The notes beneath the pieces were generated by a model. It did not search any database, had not been told where the DNA came from, and saw only the letters and a program-made list of their open reading frames with translations. The translations under genes were made by a program, and so were the position numbers. DNA of 64,000 bases from Bacillus proteolyticus (GTDB lineage Bacteria > Bacillota > Bacilli > Bacillales > Bacillaceae_G). Shown one piece after another: positions 1-11,231 of the stretch (its first letter is position 1; each line of letters begins with the position of its first letter). Location of the stretch: the NCBI RefSeq assembly GCF_001884065.1, contig NZ_MACH01000054.1, positions 124,001 through 188,000 of the forward strand, in the 5' to 3' direction.

Positions 1-27
1 ATAGCCGTTTTCCTATTATTACGTATG

Positions 28-1356
28 TTACGAGTTAGTTTCAATTGCTTCTAATAATAAATCTACGATGTGAATTCCTCTCATTTTATGAGAAAGACCT
101 TCCCGTTCAATGCCTAATTTCATTTGTAATAGACAACCTGGATTTGCAGTAACAATCGTTGCTGCATCTGTTTCATGTACACAGTCCATTTTATAATCTA
201 GGAATTCCATTGATAACTCTGAATGAACAATGTTGTAAATACCAGCAGAACCACAGCAGCGGTCCGCATCTTTCATTTCACGGTATGTCGCGCCTTGGAT
301 GGCTTCTAGTAACATACGAGGTTCAGAAGATGTTCGCATAACATTGCGTAAATGACAAGAGTCTTGATACGTAATGATTTGTGGCGTGAGTCGTAAGTCA
401 GTACGTTTATGGAAATCTAATTCTACTAGTATAGCGGTAATATCTTTAATTTTAGAAACAAACTGCTTTGCTCGCTTTGCCCACTTAGGATCATCCTTTA
501 ACAAATAATCATAATCTACGAGATAAGCTCCGCAACCACCTGCATTCGTAATAATATAGTCGATGTTTAAATCTTCGAATGCTTTTATATTTCGTTTTGC
601 TAATTCTTTTGCTCCACTTTTTTCACCAGCATGCCCATGTAACGCCCCGCAGCAACTTTGTGTTTTCGGAATAACGATATCACAACCAGCTAACTGAAGA
701 AGTTTCATCGTTGCGTTATTTGTTTCTAAAAACATCGTATCCATTAAACAACCTGTGAAGAAGGCAACTTGTTTCTTCTTTGTCACCTCAGCAGGTAAAA
801 ATTCAGGACGATTTTGCATTGCTTTCATTTTAGGGACTTTTGGTAAAACGAGATCCATCGTTGCAAGTGTTTCAGGGAATAACTTCATAATACCTGTTTT
901 ATGTGTTAGCGTTTGTAAACCAGAACGCTGGTAAAATCCGATTAGTCCTGTTAATGTTCTCATTCGATTTTGATGAGGGAATAGTCCTTCAAATACAACT
1001 TTACGAACAGCTCTCACGGGCACCGAGAACTTTTTATTTTGATTTATAATATCACGAGCTTCTTCTAATAAATGTCCATAATTCACACCAGATGGACAAA
1101 CAGGCTCACAAGCTCGGCAGCCAAGGCAAACATTTAATGTATTTTCAATATCTTCATCTGGCTCAATTAAGCCATCGACGACGGCTTTCATTAATGCAAT
1201 ACGCCCGCGTGGTGAATGTGATTCTTTATATCCAGATTGAATGTAAGTAGGGCAAGTCGGTAAACAAAAGCCGCATCGCATACAGTTTAGTAGTTCATCT
1301 TCACTTAATCGTTCTTTAAATTCCTTTTGAATGTTTTCCGTATTTAATGTGGTCAT
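28..1356 (-). CDS. glcF: Glycolate oxidase iron-sulfur subunit GlcF
   Basis: This 442-residue protein has two [4Fe-4S] ferredoxin motifs near the N-terminus, CMRCGFCLPTCP at residues 25-36 and CLGCRACEPVCP at 77-88. Two cysteine-rich CCG domains follow (SCCGALHG and RCCGSAG cores). That layout is typical of GlcF, which passes electrons from the flavin subunit GlcD to the respiratory chain at the membrane. The ATG overlaps the end of glcD by 4 bp, so the two are translationally coupled. A lactate-type oxidase of the same architecture is possible. The neighbouring CdaR-type regulator favours glycolate. Confidence 0.88.
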   Translation of the reverse strand: MTTLNTENIQKEFKERLSEDELLNCMRCGFCLPTCPTYIQSGYKESHSPRGRIALMKAVVDGLIEPDEDIENTLNVCLGCRACEPVCPSGVNYGHLLEEARDIINQNKKFSVPVRAVRKVVFEGLFPHQNRMRTLTGLIGFYQRSGLQTLTHKTGIMKLFPETLATMDLVLPKVPKMKAMQNRPEFLPAEVTKKKQVAFFTGCLMDTMFLETNNATMKLLQLAGCDIVIPKTQSCCGALHGHAGEKSGAKELAKRNIKAFEDLNIDYIITNAGGCGAYLVDYDYLLKDDPKWAKRAKQFVSKIKDITAILVELDFHKRTDLRLTPQIITYQDSCHLRNVMRTSSEPRMLLEAIQGATYREMKDADRCCGSAGIYNIVHSELSMEFLDYKMDCVHETDAATIVTANPGCLLQMKLGIEREGLSHKMRGIHIVDLLLEAIETNS

Positions 1357-2765
1357 CGCTCAACCACCACTCTTTTACGAGAGTCTTTCGCGAACATTTT
1401 ACCTGGATTCATAATGTTATTTGGATCGAAGGCTTGTTTAATTCCTTGCATAGCAGCAATACCTTCTTTACCTAATTTCATTTCTAAATAAGGAGCTTTC
1501 ATCGCGCCAACACCATGTTCACCAGTAATCGTGCCACCAAGTTCAATTGCTTTCGCAAATATTTCAGCAAAAGCTTGTTCAGCTCGGTGCATTTCTTCTT
1601 CATTACGAGCATCTGTCATACAAGTTGGATGTAGGTTGCCGTCACCAGCATGACCAAAAGTACAAATAGGAATATTATATTTCTTTGCAATTGCATTAAT
1701 TGCTTCAACCATTGGAGCAATTTGTGAACGTGGTACCGTTGCATCTTCTAATATTGTAGTAGGTTTTAGTCTCGCAAGTGCTGATAGTGCACTACGACGT
1801 GCTGTACGAAGGGCATCTGCTTCCGCTTCATCTTTTGCGATGCGAACATCGACTGCATTCATGGAACGACAAACGTTAGCCATTTTTTCAATATCTCGAT
1901 TGACAACTTCGGGCGGTCCATCTTGTTCAATTAATAAAATTGCCTTCACGTCAGTTGGTAAACCGATTTGTGCAAACTCTTCTACAACTTCAATTGTCGG
2001 TTGATCTAAAAACTCAAGTGTCGCAGGAATGATTTTATTTGCAATAATAGAAGAAACAGCACGTGCAGCTTCGTTAATATCTTCATATAGTGCGAGCATT
2101 GTTTTCTTCGTTTCAGGCATAGGAACAAGTTTTAATATCGCTTCCGTAACAACACCAAGTGTTCCTTCAGAACCGATAAATAGACGAGTTAAATCGTAAC
2201 CAGCTACATCTTTTGCTAATTTACCGCCAGTGCGAATGATATCGCCATTTGGTAAGACAAGCTCAAGTCCCATTACATAATCACGTGTTACGCCATATTT
2301 TAACCCACGCAATCCACCTGAGTTTTCATTAATGTTACCGCCGATTGTAGAAATTTTCATAGAGCTTGGATCTGGTGGATAAAATAAACCTTTTTCTTCT
2401 ACTGCTTTAATAATATCAAGTGTAATAACACCAGCTTGTACAGTAATTGTTAAATTTTCTTCGTCAATTTCTAAAATATTGTTCATATGGCGGAAAATAA
2501 GGACAATGCCGCCTTCAAGTGGACACGTTCCAGCGCAAAGATTTGTTCCAGACCCGCGAACATATACAGGAATTCTATGAGTGTTACACACTTTTAACAC
2601 GTCTGCTACTTCATTTGTATTACGAGGAGCAATGACTGCATCAGGCATCGCTTGGAAGTTTGGAGTGGCATCATAACTATAAGTTAAACGCCCCATATTG
2701 GATGTATCTACATTATCTTCGCCAACAATGGATACGAATGAATCAATAATTTGCTTTTCTAACAT
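1353..2765 (-). CDS. glcD: Glycolate oxidase FAD-linked subunit GlcD
   Basis: The 470-residue protein is an FAD-binding PCMH/FAD-oxidase C family flavoprotein. The N-terminal FAD domain carries the PVYVRGSGTNLCAG and IGGNINENSGG signatures. The C-terminal half ends with the conserved TFGHAGDGNLHPT and TGEHGVGAMK motifs. It would oxidise glycolate, or a related 2-hydroxyacid, to the 2-oxoacid and pass electrons to GlcF. The start is an ATG with a strong GAGGGGGAT ribosome site. It lies 116 bp downstream of the CdaR-like gene on the same strand. The family also contains D-lactate dehydrogenases, so the exact substrate is inferred. Confidence 0.88.
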   Translation of the reverse strand: MLEKQIIDSFVSIVGEDNVDTSNMGRLTYSYDATPNFQAMPDAVIAPRNTNEVADVLKVCNTHRIPVYVRGSGTNLCAGTCPLEGGIVLIFRHMNNILEIDEENLTITVQAGVITLDIIKAVEEKGLFYPPDPSSMKISTIGGNINENSGGLRGLKYGVTRDYVMGLELVLPNGDIIRTGGKLAKDVAGYDLTRLFIGSEGTLGVVTEAILKLVPMPETKKTMLALYEDINEAARAVSSIIANKIIPATLEFLDQPTIEVVEEFAQIGLPTDVKAILLIEQDGPPEVVNRDIEKMANVCRSMNAVDVRIAKDEAEADALRTARRSALSALARLKPTTILEDATVPRSQIAPMVEAINAIAKKYNIPICTFGHAGDGNLHPTCMTDARNEEEMHRAEQAFAEIFAKAIELGGTITGEHGVGAMKAPYLEMKLGKEGIAAMQGIKQAFDPNNIMNPGKMFAKDSRKRVVVER

Positions 2766-2881
2766 TGGGAATCCCCCTCAAACTGTTAACGTATTTAGTA
2801 ATAATAAAAACGTTGTAACAGTGCTTTCATTATAATGATAAAAAAGTCAGGGGATTCTTTCTATGTGTAATCATCTAAAGA

Positions 2882-3997
2882 TTAATCTATTTTATCGTTC
2901 TTTTTTGTGTGATTATCTAATAATAGAAGTGCAAAGTATAAAACATTTAAATCTTTGAATTGTTTTGGGTCAAGTTCTGTATGTTCCTCAATCTTTTTTA
3001 ACCTGTAATGCAATGTGTTAATGTGTATATGTAATTGCTGAGCTGTTTGCTTATAGGATTGGTTATAATCAATAAATAAACGTAAAGTGTGCATAAGTTC
3101 AGGAGATGATACTAAGTTTTTGATGGTACGCTCTAGAAACTGTTCCCGTGTTTCAGTAGAAATATCTTGTAAGCACATTTCTAAACGTAAATCTTCATTA
3201 AATACTATTTTTTTCGTTTCAAGTGATACTGAAAGAGCTTGTAATGCTTGTTCGTACGATAAGTTCATATTGCTTGGCGTAACTGTTTGCCCAATCCCGA
3301 TATATAAAGTAATAGAAAATAAAGTTTCACAGTCTTGTTTTAATCGTTTTAAAAATTGATAAGTTTGCTCTTTGGAGCTTATCACCGTAAATAAGATGAA
3401 TCGATCATTTCCCCAGCGAACAAATAGATGCTCCTTTGTTAATATATTGCGTACGTGTTGCCAAATTTTACGCTGAAGCATCGTGTCATTTTGATCGATA
3501 GAGAACAAAATAAGTTGTTTCTTCTTATATAAATCAATACCAAGTGTTTTTGCACGATCGAAAAAACTTGGAGACCAGTCTGTATTTTGAAGCCAATCAA
3601 AAACAAATGCTTCATAAGAACGGTGCTCAAGTTCTAGCTGTTCTAAAAAGTAATTTTCATGAATTAATAGTTCGGTCATTTTACGTAATATTTCTCCATA
3701 TTGGGAAATGTTTTCAGGTTCTCCTGTGATTCCAATAACACCGATTACTTCATCATGGAATAGCAAAGGAAGATTCATCCCCGCCTTTACGCCTTGCAGT
3801 CGCCTTTCATCTTCTTTTGTAATAATGACAGTCTTTTTTTGTTTCGCACAGCGGAGTGCGCCTTCATGAAATTGACCGATTCTTTCCGCATCTGTACTTG
3901 CGATAATAACACCTTGTATATTAATGATAATAATATTTTCTGTAATCAGTCTGCGTACTTCCCGTACAATTTTATTCGCTAAATCAGGAAAAAGCAT
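2882..3997 (-). CDS. CdaR-family sugar diacid/glycolate transcriptional regulator
   Basis: The N-terminal ~135 residues match a putative sugar-diacid recognition domain (start MLFPDLANKIV). A central region resembles a degenerate GGDEF-like fold. The C-terminus is a PucR/CdaR helix-turn-helix (SYKQTAQQLHIHINTLHYRLKK in overlapping pieces, near residues 315-340). Such proteins activate glycerate, glucarate or glycolate genes. It is transcribed toward glcD and glcF and is their likely activator. I chose the ATG at 3997 because GAGGTG lies 8 nt upstream. An in-frame GTG at 4006 sits inside that site. The protein is then 371 residues. Confidence 0.8.
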   Translation of the reverse strand: MLFPDLANKIVREVRRLITENIIIINIQGVIIASTDAERIGQFHEGALRCAKQKKTVIITKEDERRLQGVKAGMNLPLLFHDEVIGVIGITGEPENISQYGEILRKMTELLIHENYFLEQLELEHRSYEAFVFDWLQNTDWSPSFFDRAKTLGIDLYKKKQLILFSIDQNDTMLQRKIWQHVRNILTKEHLFVRWGNDRFILFTVISSKEQTYQFLKRLKQDCETLFSITLYIGIGQTVTPSNMNLSYEQALQALSVSLETKKIVFNEDLRLEMCLQDISTETREQFLERTIKNLVSSPELMHTLRLFIDYNQSYKQTAQQLHIHINTLHYRLKKIEEHTELDPKQFKDLNVLYFALLLLDNHTKKNDKID

Positions 3998-4133
3998 AAT
4001 TTGCACACCTCAAATTCTATTTGTTGTACATTATATATGTAAGTTTATTAATAAAGGAAGATTTCACATTTTCCACACATTTATTTGTTATTTTACAATT
4101 ATAACGAAATCATCCGAAGATGGAGGGAATCTT

Positions 4134-5105
4134 TTGAGAAAGTTTATTTTTCTTCTCTGTTTTTTATTTCTATTAGTAGGGTGTCAAGGAAGTTCATATA
4201 CACCAATTGCTAAAGATAAAAATGTTATTATAACAACGAATATAAAAGAAGGCAGTATTAGTTTTATTGATAAAAAATCTAAAAAGTTAATCACGACATG
4301 GGAATTAAATGAACCGATGGCAGGAATTGCACTACTTCCAAATAATGAGGAAATACTTGTATACGGCAAGCAGTTAGAATATATGTATGTATACTCACTA
4401 ACAGAAGGAAGACAGGTGGACAAATATAAGACAGGAAAAGGAATTGTGAATGTAGTCGTATCAGAAGACAAAAAACAATTATTTGCTGCCGATCAAAATG
4501 CTCAAAAGGTAAGGTTCTTTACGATAGAAGGGAAAGAGACAGGGAGTGTTTCAACAGGAAAAGGACCGATAACGATGGTAGAGCATCATAATCAGTTATC
4601 TGTACTAAATTTTTATGATACGAAACTAACAACAATTGATACAAAGAAAAAAGAGGCTATCCAATCCTTTATGATTCCCCCAGCATCAACAGGAGCGACG
4701 ATTAGTCCTGATGGGAAAGAAATATGGATTGGCGGACATGGTGATGGAAGTCAGGTGAATGAGAAAGTATTAGTGTATTCATTACAGAGCGGAGAAATGG
4801 TTCGTTCTTTACATGCTCCGTTTATGCCAGTGAATATAACAAAGGATGATAAGTATGTATATGCGCTAAGTCACGGTTCGAATACGCTTAGAAAGTTTGA
4901 TGCAAGTACGTATCAAGAGGTAGGATTTGCAGAAGTAGGATCTAATCCATTTGCATTTTTGAAAAGTGGTGCAGAAGGATATGTAGCTAGTTATGATAGC
5001 GATGAAGTATGCGTAATGGATATGAAGAATATGAAAATAAAACAAACAATTAAAGTCGGAAAAGGACCGTTTCAACTCATAGAGAGAGAAGGGGAAGGAC
5101 AATGA
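4134..5105 (+). CDS. YVTN-type beta-propeller lipoprotein
   Basis: A TTG start preceded by TGGAGGGA gives a 323-residue protein with a lipoprotein signal (LLVGCQGSS lipobox). About 300 residues of repeated short strands follow, resembling YncE/YVTN beta-propeller repeats (for example DDKYVYALSHGSNTLRKF and ISPDGKEIWIGG). It should be anchored outside the membrane. The stop overlaps the response regulator start (ATGA), so it heads a three-gene operon with a two-component system. A role as sensor accessory or extracellular ligand-binding module is inference. The longer reading frame upstream begins inside the divergent regulator gene and lacks a ribosome site. Confidence 0.8.
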   Translation: MRKFIFLLCFLFLLVGCQGSSYTPIAKDKNVIITTNIKEGSISFIDKKSKKLITTWELNEPMAGIALLPNNEEILVYGKQLEYMYVYSLTEGRQVDKYKTGKGIVNVVVSEDKKQLFAADQNAQKVRFFTIEGKETGSVSTGKGPITMVEHHNQLSVLNFYDTKLTTIDTKKKEAIQSFMIPPASTGATISPDGKEIWIGGHGDGSQVNEKVLVYSLQSGEMVRSLHAPFMPVNITKDDKYVYALSHGSNTLRKFDASTYQEVGFAEVGSNPFAFLKSGAEGYVASYDSDEVCVMDMKNMKIKQTIKVGKGPFQLIEREGEGQ

Positions 5106-5773
5106 GTAAATATAAAGTGCTAGTTGTAGATGACGAAAGTGATATGAGGCAACTTGTCGGAATGTACTTAGATAACTTCGGATACGAGTGGGGAGAAGCT
5201 GAAAATGGAAAAGAGGCACTTCGAAAATTAGAAACGGATCATTACGATTTCGTTGTACTAGATATTATGATGCCAGAGATGGATGGGCTTTCAGTTTGTA
5301 AAGAGATTCGAAAAACGTCGGATGTACCTATTATATTTTTAACAGCAAAAGGTGAAGAGTGGAATAGGGTGAACGGCTTACGTATGGGAGCAGATGATTA
5401 TATTGTAAAGCCGTTTAGTCCTGGGGAACTAATTGCTCGTATGGAAGCTGTTTTAAGACGATATACAAAGCAAGAACAGCAAGAAGAGATTCAATTTGGA
5501 CCGATTCTTATTAATGAAAAAAGTAGACGAATTGAGACGGATGGACAAGCAGTGTCACTTACAGTTAAAGAGTTTGATTTACTATATTTTCTTTGCCAAC
5601 ATAATGGACAAGTATTTAGTCGGGAGCAATTGCTTGAAAAGGTATGGGGATATGATTATGCAGGAAGTACAAGAACAGTAGATACGCATGTGAAAACGAT
5701 GCGTCTAAAGCTCGGAGAAAATGGAAACTACATTCAAACCGTTTGGGGTGTAGGTTATAAATTTGAGGTGTAA
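5102..5773 (+). CDS. OmpR/PhoB-family response regulator
   Basis: The 223-residue protein has a receiver domain with the phospho-acceptor Asp in VVLDIMMPEMDG (about residue 53). The conserved Lys is in DYIVKPFSPGEL. A C-terminal winged helix (VWGYDYAGSTRTVDTHV) follows. It acts as a DNA-binding transcription factor activated by the kinase encoded 3 bp downstream. It overlaps the upstream lipoprotein gene by 4 bp. Target genes cannot be told from the sequence. Confidence 0.93.
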   Translation: MSKYKVLVVDDESDMRQLVGMYLDNFGYEWGEAENGKEALRKLETDHYDFVVLDIMMPEMDGLSVCKEIRKTSDVPIIFLTAKGEEWNRVNGLRMGADDYIVKPFSPGELIARMEAVLRRYTKQEQQEEIQFGPILINEKSRRIETDGQAVSLTVKEFDLLYFLCQHNGQVFSREQLLEKVWGYDYAGSTRTVDTHVKTMRLKLGENGNYIQTVWGVGYKFEV

Positions 5774-5776
5774 CGT

Positions 5777-7177
5777 ATGTTTACGATGGTACAAAAGCTT
5801 TGGCTTACAGTAGTATGTGCAGTATGTGTAACAGTTTCCTTTCTTTATTTTGTATCTTTATACTCATATGAAAAGCTATACGTGGACAATTTAAAAGATT
5901 CATTAGTAATGGAAGGGAAGCGTCTTGCTACGCAATATGATAAACGTGAAGGAGTATCCACTTTTGAAGAGAAAGTAAGAGCATACGATCAAATATCTAG
6001 TTCAGATGTTCTTTTCGTGTATAATCCGCGTGATTTAAGTGCATGTTTGCCTTTCGATGTGCACCATCATTCTCTTATAAGTGAAGGGGATAGACAGTCA
6101 CTATTAGATGGGAAAACTGTGACTAAGATAGGGTATGAAGAACATTTTAATCGCAATATTATGGGTGTTGTCATTCCTGTTTTAGATAATAAAAAATTAG
6201 TTGGTATTGTATACTCCTATATTCCTTTAAAAAGTATAAAAGATTTAATATTTGATATGGGCCTTATTTTAGCGCCGTTAGCACTTGCTATGATTCTAAT
6301 TACAATATGGATTGGTAGAAAAATTATTATTGCTATTACAAGACCGCTTTCGCAAATGGAACGGGTTGCAAATCATTTGGCTACTGGAGATTTCTCAGAG
6401 CGGATTACAATTTCTTCAGAAGATGAAATCGGACGATTGGGAAAAGCTTTTAATAAAATGGCAAATTCTTTAGAAACAGAAGATGTAAAGCGTAAGGAGT
6501 TTTTAGCTAATGTTTCGCATGAGCTTAGAACACCACTTAGTTATATTAAAGGATATAGTGAAGCTATTTTAGACGGTGTGGCAAAGGGGCCGCAGCAGGA
6601 AAAAGTAACGCAACTCATCCATAAAGAAGCAGATCGCATGCAGCGCCTCGTTCATGATTTATTAGATTTAGCGCAGCTAGAAGGTGAACACTTTCCTCTA
6701 AAGAAACAACCTATCGTTTTTTCACAGCTTATTGAAGACGTACTTGATACGTACGAGTTACAGTTTATAGAAAAAAAACTTCGTATTTCAACGAATTTAA
6801 ATCCTGAAATTATCGTAATGATTGATGATGATCGCATGCAACAAGTACTTCATAATGTGTTAGATAATGCGATACGTTATACAAATCAAAACGGGGATAT
6901 CATAATAACATTAAAGCAAATTGATGATTCCTGTGAATTGCACATAAAAGATACAGGAATAGGTATTGATACAGAGCATTTAGAAAATCTCGGGGAACGC
7001 TTTTACCGAGTAGATAAAGCGAGAAGTCGTCAACACGGTGGAACAGGTTTAGGCCTTGCAATTGTAAGGCAAATTGTTCATATACATGATGGTGAGTGGA
7101 GAATAGAAAGTGAAAAAGGTAAGGGAACGACAGTTATTATTAAATTAAAAGTACAAGATGAGGAGAGCATGTTCTAA
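5777..7177 (+). CDS. HAMP-containing sensor histidine kinase
   Basis: The 466-residue membrane kinase has a first membrane segment near residues 10-30, an extracytoplasmic loop, and a second segment around 160-180. A HAMP linker comes next (TRPLSQMERVANHLATGDF). The HisKA box NVSHELRTPLSYIKGYSEA carries the phospho-His. N, G1 and G2 ATP motifs follow (NVLDNAIRYT, DTGIGID, GGTGLGLAIV). It pairs with the adjacent response regulator, with the two genes 3 bp apart. The signal is unknown. The lipoprotein cotranscribed upstream may be part of the sensing unit. Confidence 0.92.
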   Translation: MFTMVQKLWLTVVCAVCVTVSFLYFVSLYSYEKLYVDNLKDSLVMEGKRLATQYDKREGVSTFEEKVRAYDQISSSDVLFVYNPRDLSACLPFDVHHHSLISEGDRQSLLDGKTVTKIGYEEHFNRNIMGVVIPVLDNKKLVGIVYSYIPLKSIKDLIFDMGLILAPLALAMILITIWIGRKIIIAITRPLSQMERVANHLATGDFSERITISSEDEIGRLGKAFNKMANSLETEDVKRKEFLANVSHELRTPLSYIKGYSEAILDGVAKGPQQEKVTQLIHKEADRMQRLVHDLLDLAQLEGEHFPLKKQPIVFSQLIEDVLDTYELQFIEKKLRISTNLNPEIIVMIDDDRMQQVLHNVLDNAIRYTNQNGDIIITLKQIDDSCELHIKDTGIGIDTEHLENLGERFYRVDKARSRQHGGTGLGLAIVRQIVHIHDGEWRIESEKGKGTTVIIKLKVQDEESMF

Positions 7178-7197
7178 TTTCGGAGACATGCTCTTTA
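7164..7197 (+). terminator. Weak hairpin after the two-component operon
   Basis: A 9-bp perfect inverted repeat (AGAGCATGT / ACATGCTCT, 13-nt loop) spans the kinase stop codon. Only a short T run follows, so termination strength is uncertain. Confidence 0.5.
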
Positions 7198-7268
7198 TAG
7201 TTACACGGAAATATATTAATTAATATCGAACAAATATCAAAAATTTGACTATTTTATGAACAAAACAT

Positions 7269-7297
7269 TTGTACTTCTTACTAATTCGTTCTAAAAT
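7269..7297 (+). promoter_or_regulatory. Candidate sigma-A promoter of lutR
   Basis: TTGTAC, a 17-nt spacer and TAAAAT lie about 65 bp upstream of the lutR start. This is the best match in the gap. Confidence 0.45.
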
Positions 7298-7363
7298 AGT
7301 TATGGATGTTAATTTCTTATAAAACGTTACAATTGTTGTTTGGAAGATACTGAGGTGATTTAA

Positions 7364-8083
7364 CTGGAGTACAAATCTATTAAACCAAAAAAAATTTACG
7401 AAGAAGTATCTGAAGCTATTTTAACAATGATTAAAAATGGTACGTTAAAACCTGGTGACAAGCTACTCCCTGTTCATCAATTAGCAGAGCAGTTTCAAGT
7501 TGGCAGATCTGCAGTTCGTGAAGCGCTAAGTGCGCTCAGAGCAATGGGCTTAATTGAAATGAAACAAGGAGAAGGTACATATGTAAAGAATTTCGATTCT
7601 TCTTCATTAACAAAATCATTAAATAATAAGTTATTAATGAAGAAAGAGGATATTTTGAATTTATTAGAAGTACGGAAGGTGCTTGAAGTGGGGGCAGTTC
7701 GAGCAGCTGCGGCAAAACGTACGGATGATAATTTGCAAAATATGAAACATTGGTTAGATGAAATGGCAAAAAGCATTGGAGATGAAAAAGCTGGTGAAAA
7801 AGCAGACTTTCAGTTCCATATGGGAATCGCACAATCTTCGCATAATAGCATCTTACTTGAGCTCATGAATCATGTTTCAGAGATGATTGCTGAAACAATT
7901 GGTGAATCAAGACGCATTATTTTATATGGTGAACAAACAACATCAGAACGACTTTTAGAGGAGCATCAATCTATATATGATGCGGTGTTAAAGCAAGATG
8001 TGGAATTAGCGCAGCAAGCGATGCTAGATCATTTAACAAATGTAGAACATATTGTCACAGGTAAAAGCGATATAAATTCGTAA
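7364..8083 (+). CDS. lutR: GntR/FadR-family lactate operon regulator LutR (CTG start)
   Basis: This is an FadR-subfamily GntR regulator. The N-terminal winged helix contains PGDKLLPVHQLAEQFQVGRS and AVREALSALRAMGLIE. An FCD-type all-helical ligand domain follows. It precedes lutABC, whose product pathway oxidises L-lactate, so it is taken as LutR. The first in-frame ATG (7427) would delete the start of the winged helix and has no ribosome site. An in-frame TAA lies directly before a CTG at 7364, and GAGGTGA sits 5 nt upstream of that CTG. Starting there gives 239 residues, close to B. subtilis LutR as I recall it. Confidence 0.82.
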   Translation: MEYKSIKPKKIYEEVSEAILTMIKNGTLKPGDKLLPVHQLAEQFQVGRSAVREALSALRAMGLIEMKQGEGTYVKNFDSSSLTKSLNNKLLMKKEDILNLLEVRKVLEVGAVRAAAAKRTDDNLQNMKHWLDEMAKSIGDEKAGEKADFQFHMGIAQSSHNSILLELMNHVSEMIAETIGESRRIILYGEQTTSERLLEEHQSIYDAVLKQDVELAQQAMLDHLTNVEHIVTGKSDINS

Positions 8084-8129
8084 TTTAATCTTTTAAAAAT
8101 CTAATTTTCTGATAAAATAGAGAGAGATT

Positions 8130-8144
8130 AAGTAAGCGTTTTCT
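8130..8144 (+). promoter_or_regulatory. Candidate cre (CcpA) site upstream of lutABC
   Basis: AAGTAAGCGTTTTCT matches the cre consensus WTGNAANCGNWWNCW at 14 of 15 positions. It lies about 110 bp before lutA. It would give catabolite repression of lactate use. This is inference. Confidence 0.5.
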
Positions 8145-8196
8145 TTGGAAGAGGGAGAGGATAGGCCATGGTTGAGCCTACTTCTTCTAATCTTAG

Positions 8197-8207
8197 TCAT
8201 CAGATGA
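8197..8207 (+). promoter_or_regulatory. LutR-type operator TCATC-N-GATGA
   Basis: TCATCAGATGA is a perfect 5-1-5 palindrome in the lutR-lutA gap, 45 bp before lutA. It matches the TCATC-N1-GATGA motif I recall being reported for B. subtilis LutR. Confidence 0.6.
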
Positions 8208-8251
8208 CCATATGATTGTTGGCGAAGTTGTAATGAGGGGGAATTATAGTT

Positions 8252-8971
8252 ATGAAAGTTACTTTATTTGTTACTTGTTTAGTCGATATGTTTGAAACAA
8301 ACGTCGGTAAAGCAACAGTTGAAGTATTGGAGCGTTTAGGTTGTGAAATTGAATTTCCAGAAACACAAGTTTGTTGTGGTCAGCCTGCTTATAATAGCGG
8401 CCATGTAGAAGCGGCAAAAGAAGCGATGAAACATATGATTGAAACTTTCGAAGATGCAGAATATATCGTCACACCATCTGGCTCTTGTGCGACAATGTTT
8501 CATGAGTATCCGCATGTTTTTAAAGATGATCCAAAATGGGCTAAACGTGCACAAAAGGTTGCTGATAAAACATATGAATTTACACAATTTATTGTAGATG
8601 TTTTAAAAGTTACAGACGTTGGTGCAAGTTTACCAGGGATTGCTACTATTCATAAATCGTGTCATATGACACGCCTGCTCGGAGTAAAAGAGGCACCAGG
8701 GATTTTATTATCAAACGTAAAAGGATTAACTGTAAGAGAACTGCCAAACGAGCAAAATTGTTGTGGGTTTGGGGGAACGTTTTCAGTTAAGATGACACCT
8801 ATTTCTGAGCAAATGGTGGATGAAAAAGTAGATAGTGTAATGGAAACAGGTGCAGATTATTTAATCGGTGCAGATTGTGGGTGTTTGTTAAACATTGGCG
8901 GACGTATTGAGCGTTTAGGTAAAGAAGTAAAAGTAATGCATATTGCTGAGGTACTGAATAGTCGCTCATGA
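8252..8971 (+). CDS. lutA: Lactate utilization protein A (CCG-domain iron-sulfur subunit)
   Basis: The 239-residue protein is built of two cysteine-rich CCG domains ([13 protein letters not shown] near residue 40, [10 protein letters not shown] near residue 170). It has no ferredoxin motif. That matches LutA (YkgE family), one of three cytoplasmic iron-sulfur proteins that oxidise L-lactate to pyruvate in Bacillus. The ATG follows a GAGGGGGAAT site. lutB starts 16 bp after its stop. It is probably controlled by LutR and catabolite repression through the sites just upstream. Confidence 0.93.
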   Translation: MKVTLFVTCLVDMFETNVGKATVEVLERLGCEIEFPETQVCCGQPAYNSGHVEAAKEAMKHMIETFEDAEYIVTPSGSCATMFHEYPHVFKDDPKWAKRAQKVADKTYEFTQFIVDVLKVTDVGASLPGIATIHKSCHMTRLLGVKEAPGILLSNVKGLTVRELPNEQNCCGFGGTFSVKMTPISEQMVDEKVDSVMETGADYLIGADCGCLLNIGGRIERLGKEVKVMHIAEVLNSRS

Positions 8972-8987
8972 AGGGGGAACATAAGCT

Positions 8988-11119
<2,132 letters not shown>

Positions 11120-11130
11120 AATAGGGGAAA

Positions 11131-11158
11131 GCAGGCCGGAAAACGGCCTGCTTTTTTA
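11131..11158 (+). terminator. lutABC terminator
   Basis: An 8-bp GC-rich stem (GCAGGCCG / CGGCCTGC) with a 5-nt loop is followed by a T run. Confidence 0.92.
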
Positions 11159-11231
11159 ATAGAATAAAGATAATATGAAGTAGAAGTTCTCTCCTTTTTT
11201 TGCTATGTTCTTTTGGAAAGGAGAGGAAGGG

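Noticed and set aside
8103-8117. CodY-like box AATTTTCTGATAAAA in the lut promoter region (also one near 13314 and one near 37339)
   Set aside because: Each has three mismatches to AATTTTCWGAAAATT, expected by chance in AT-rich gaps.
8216-8236. TTGGCGAAGTTGTA before lutA as a sigma-54 promoter
   Set aside because: No GC at the required 12-bp distance from GG.
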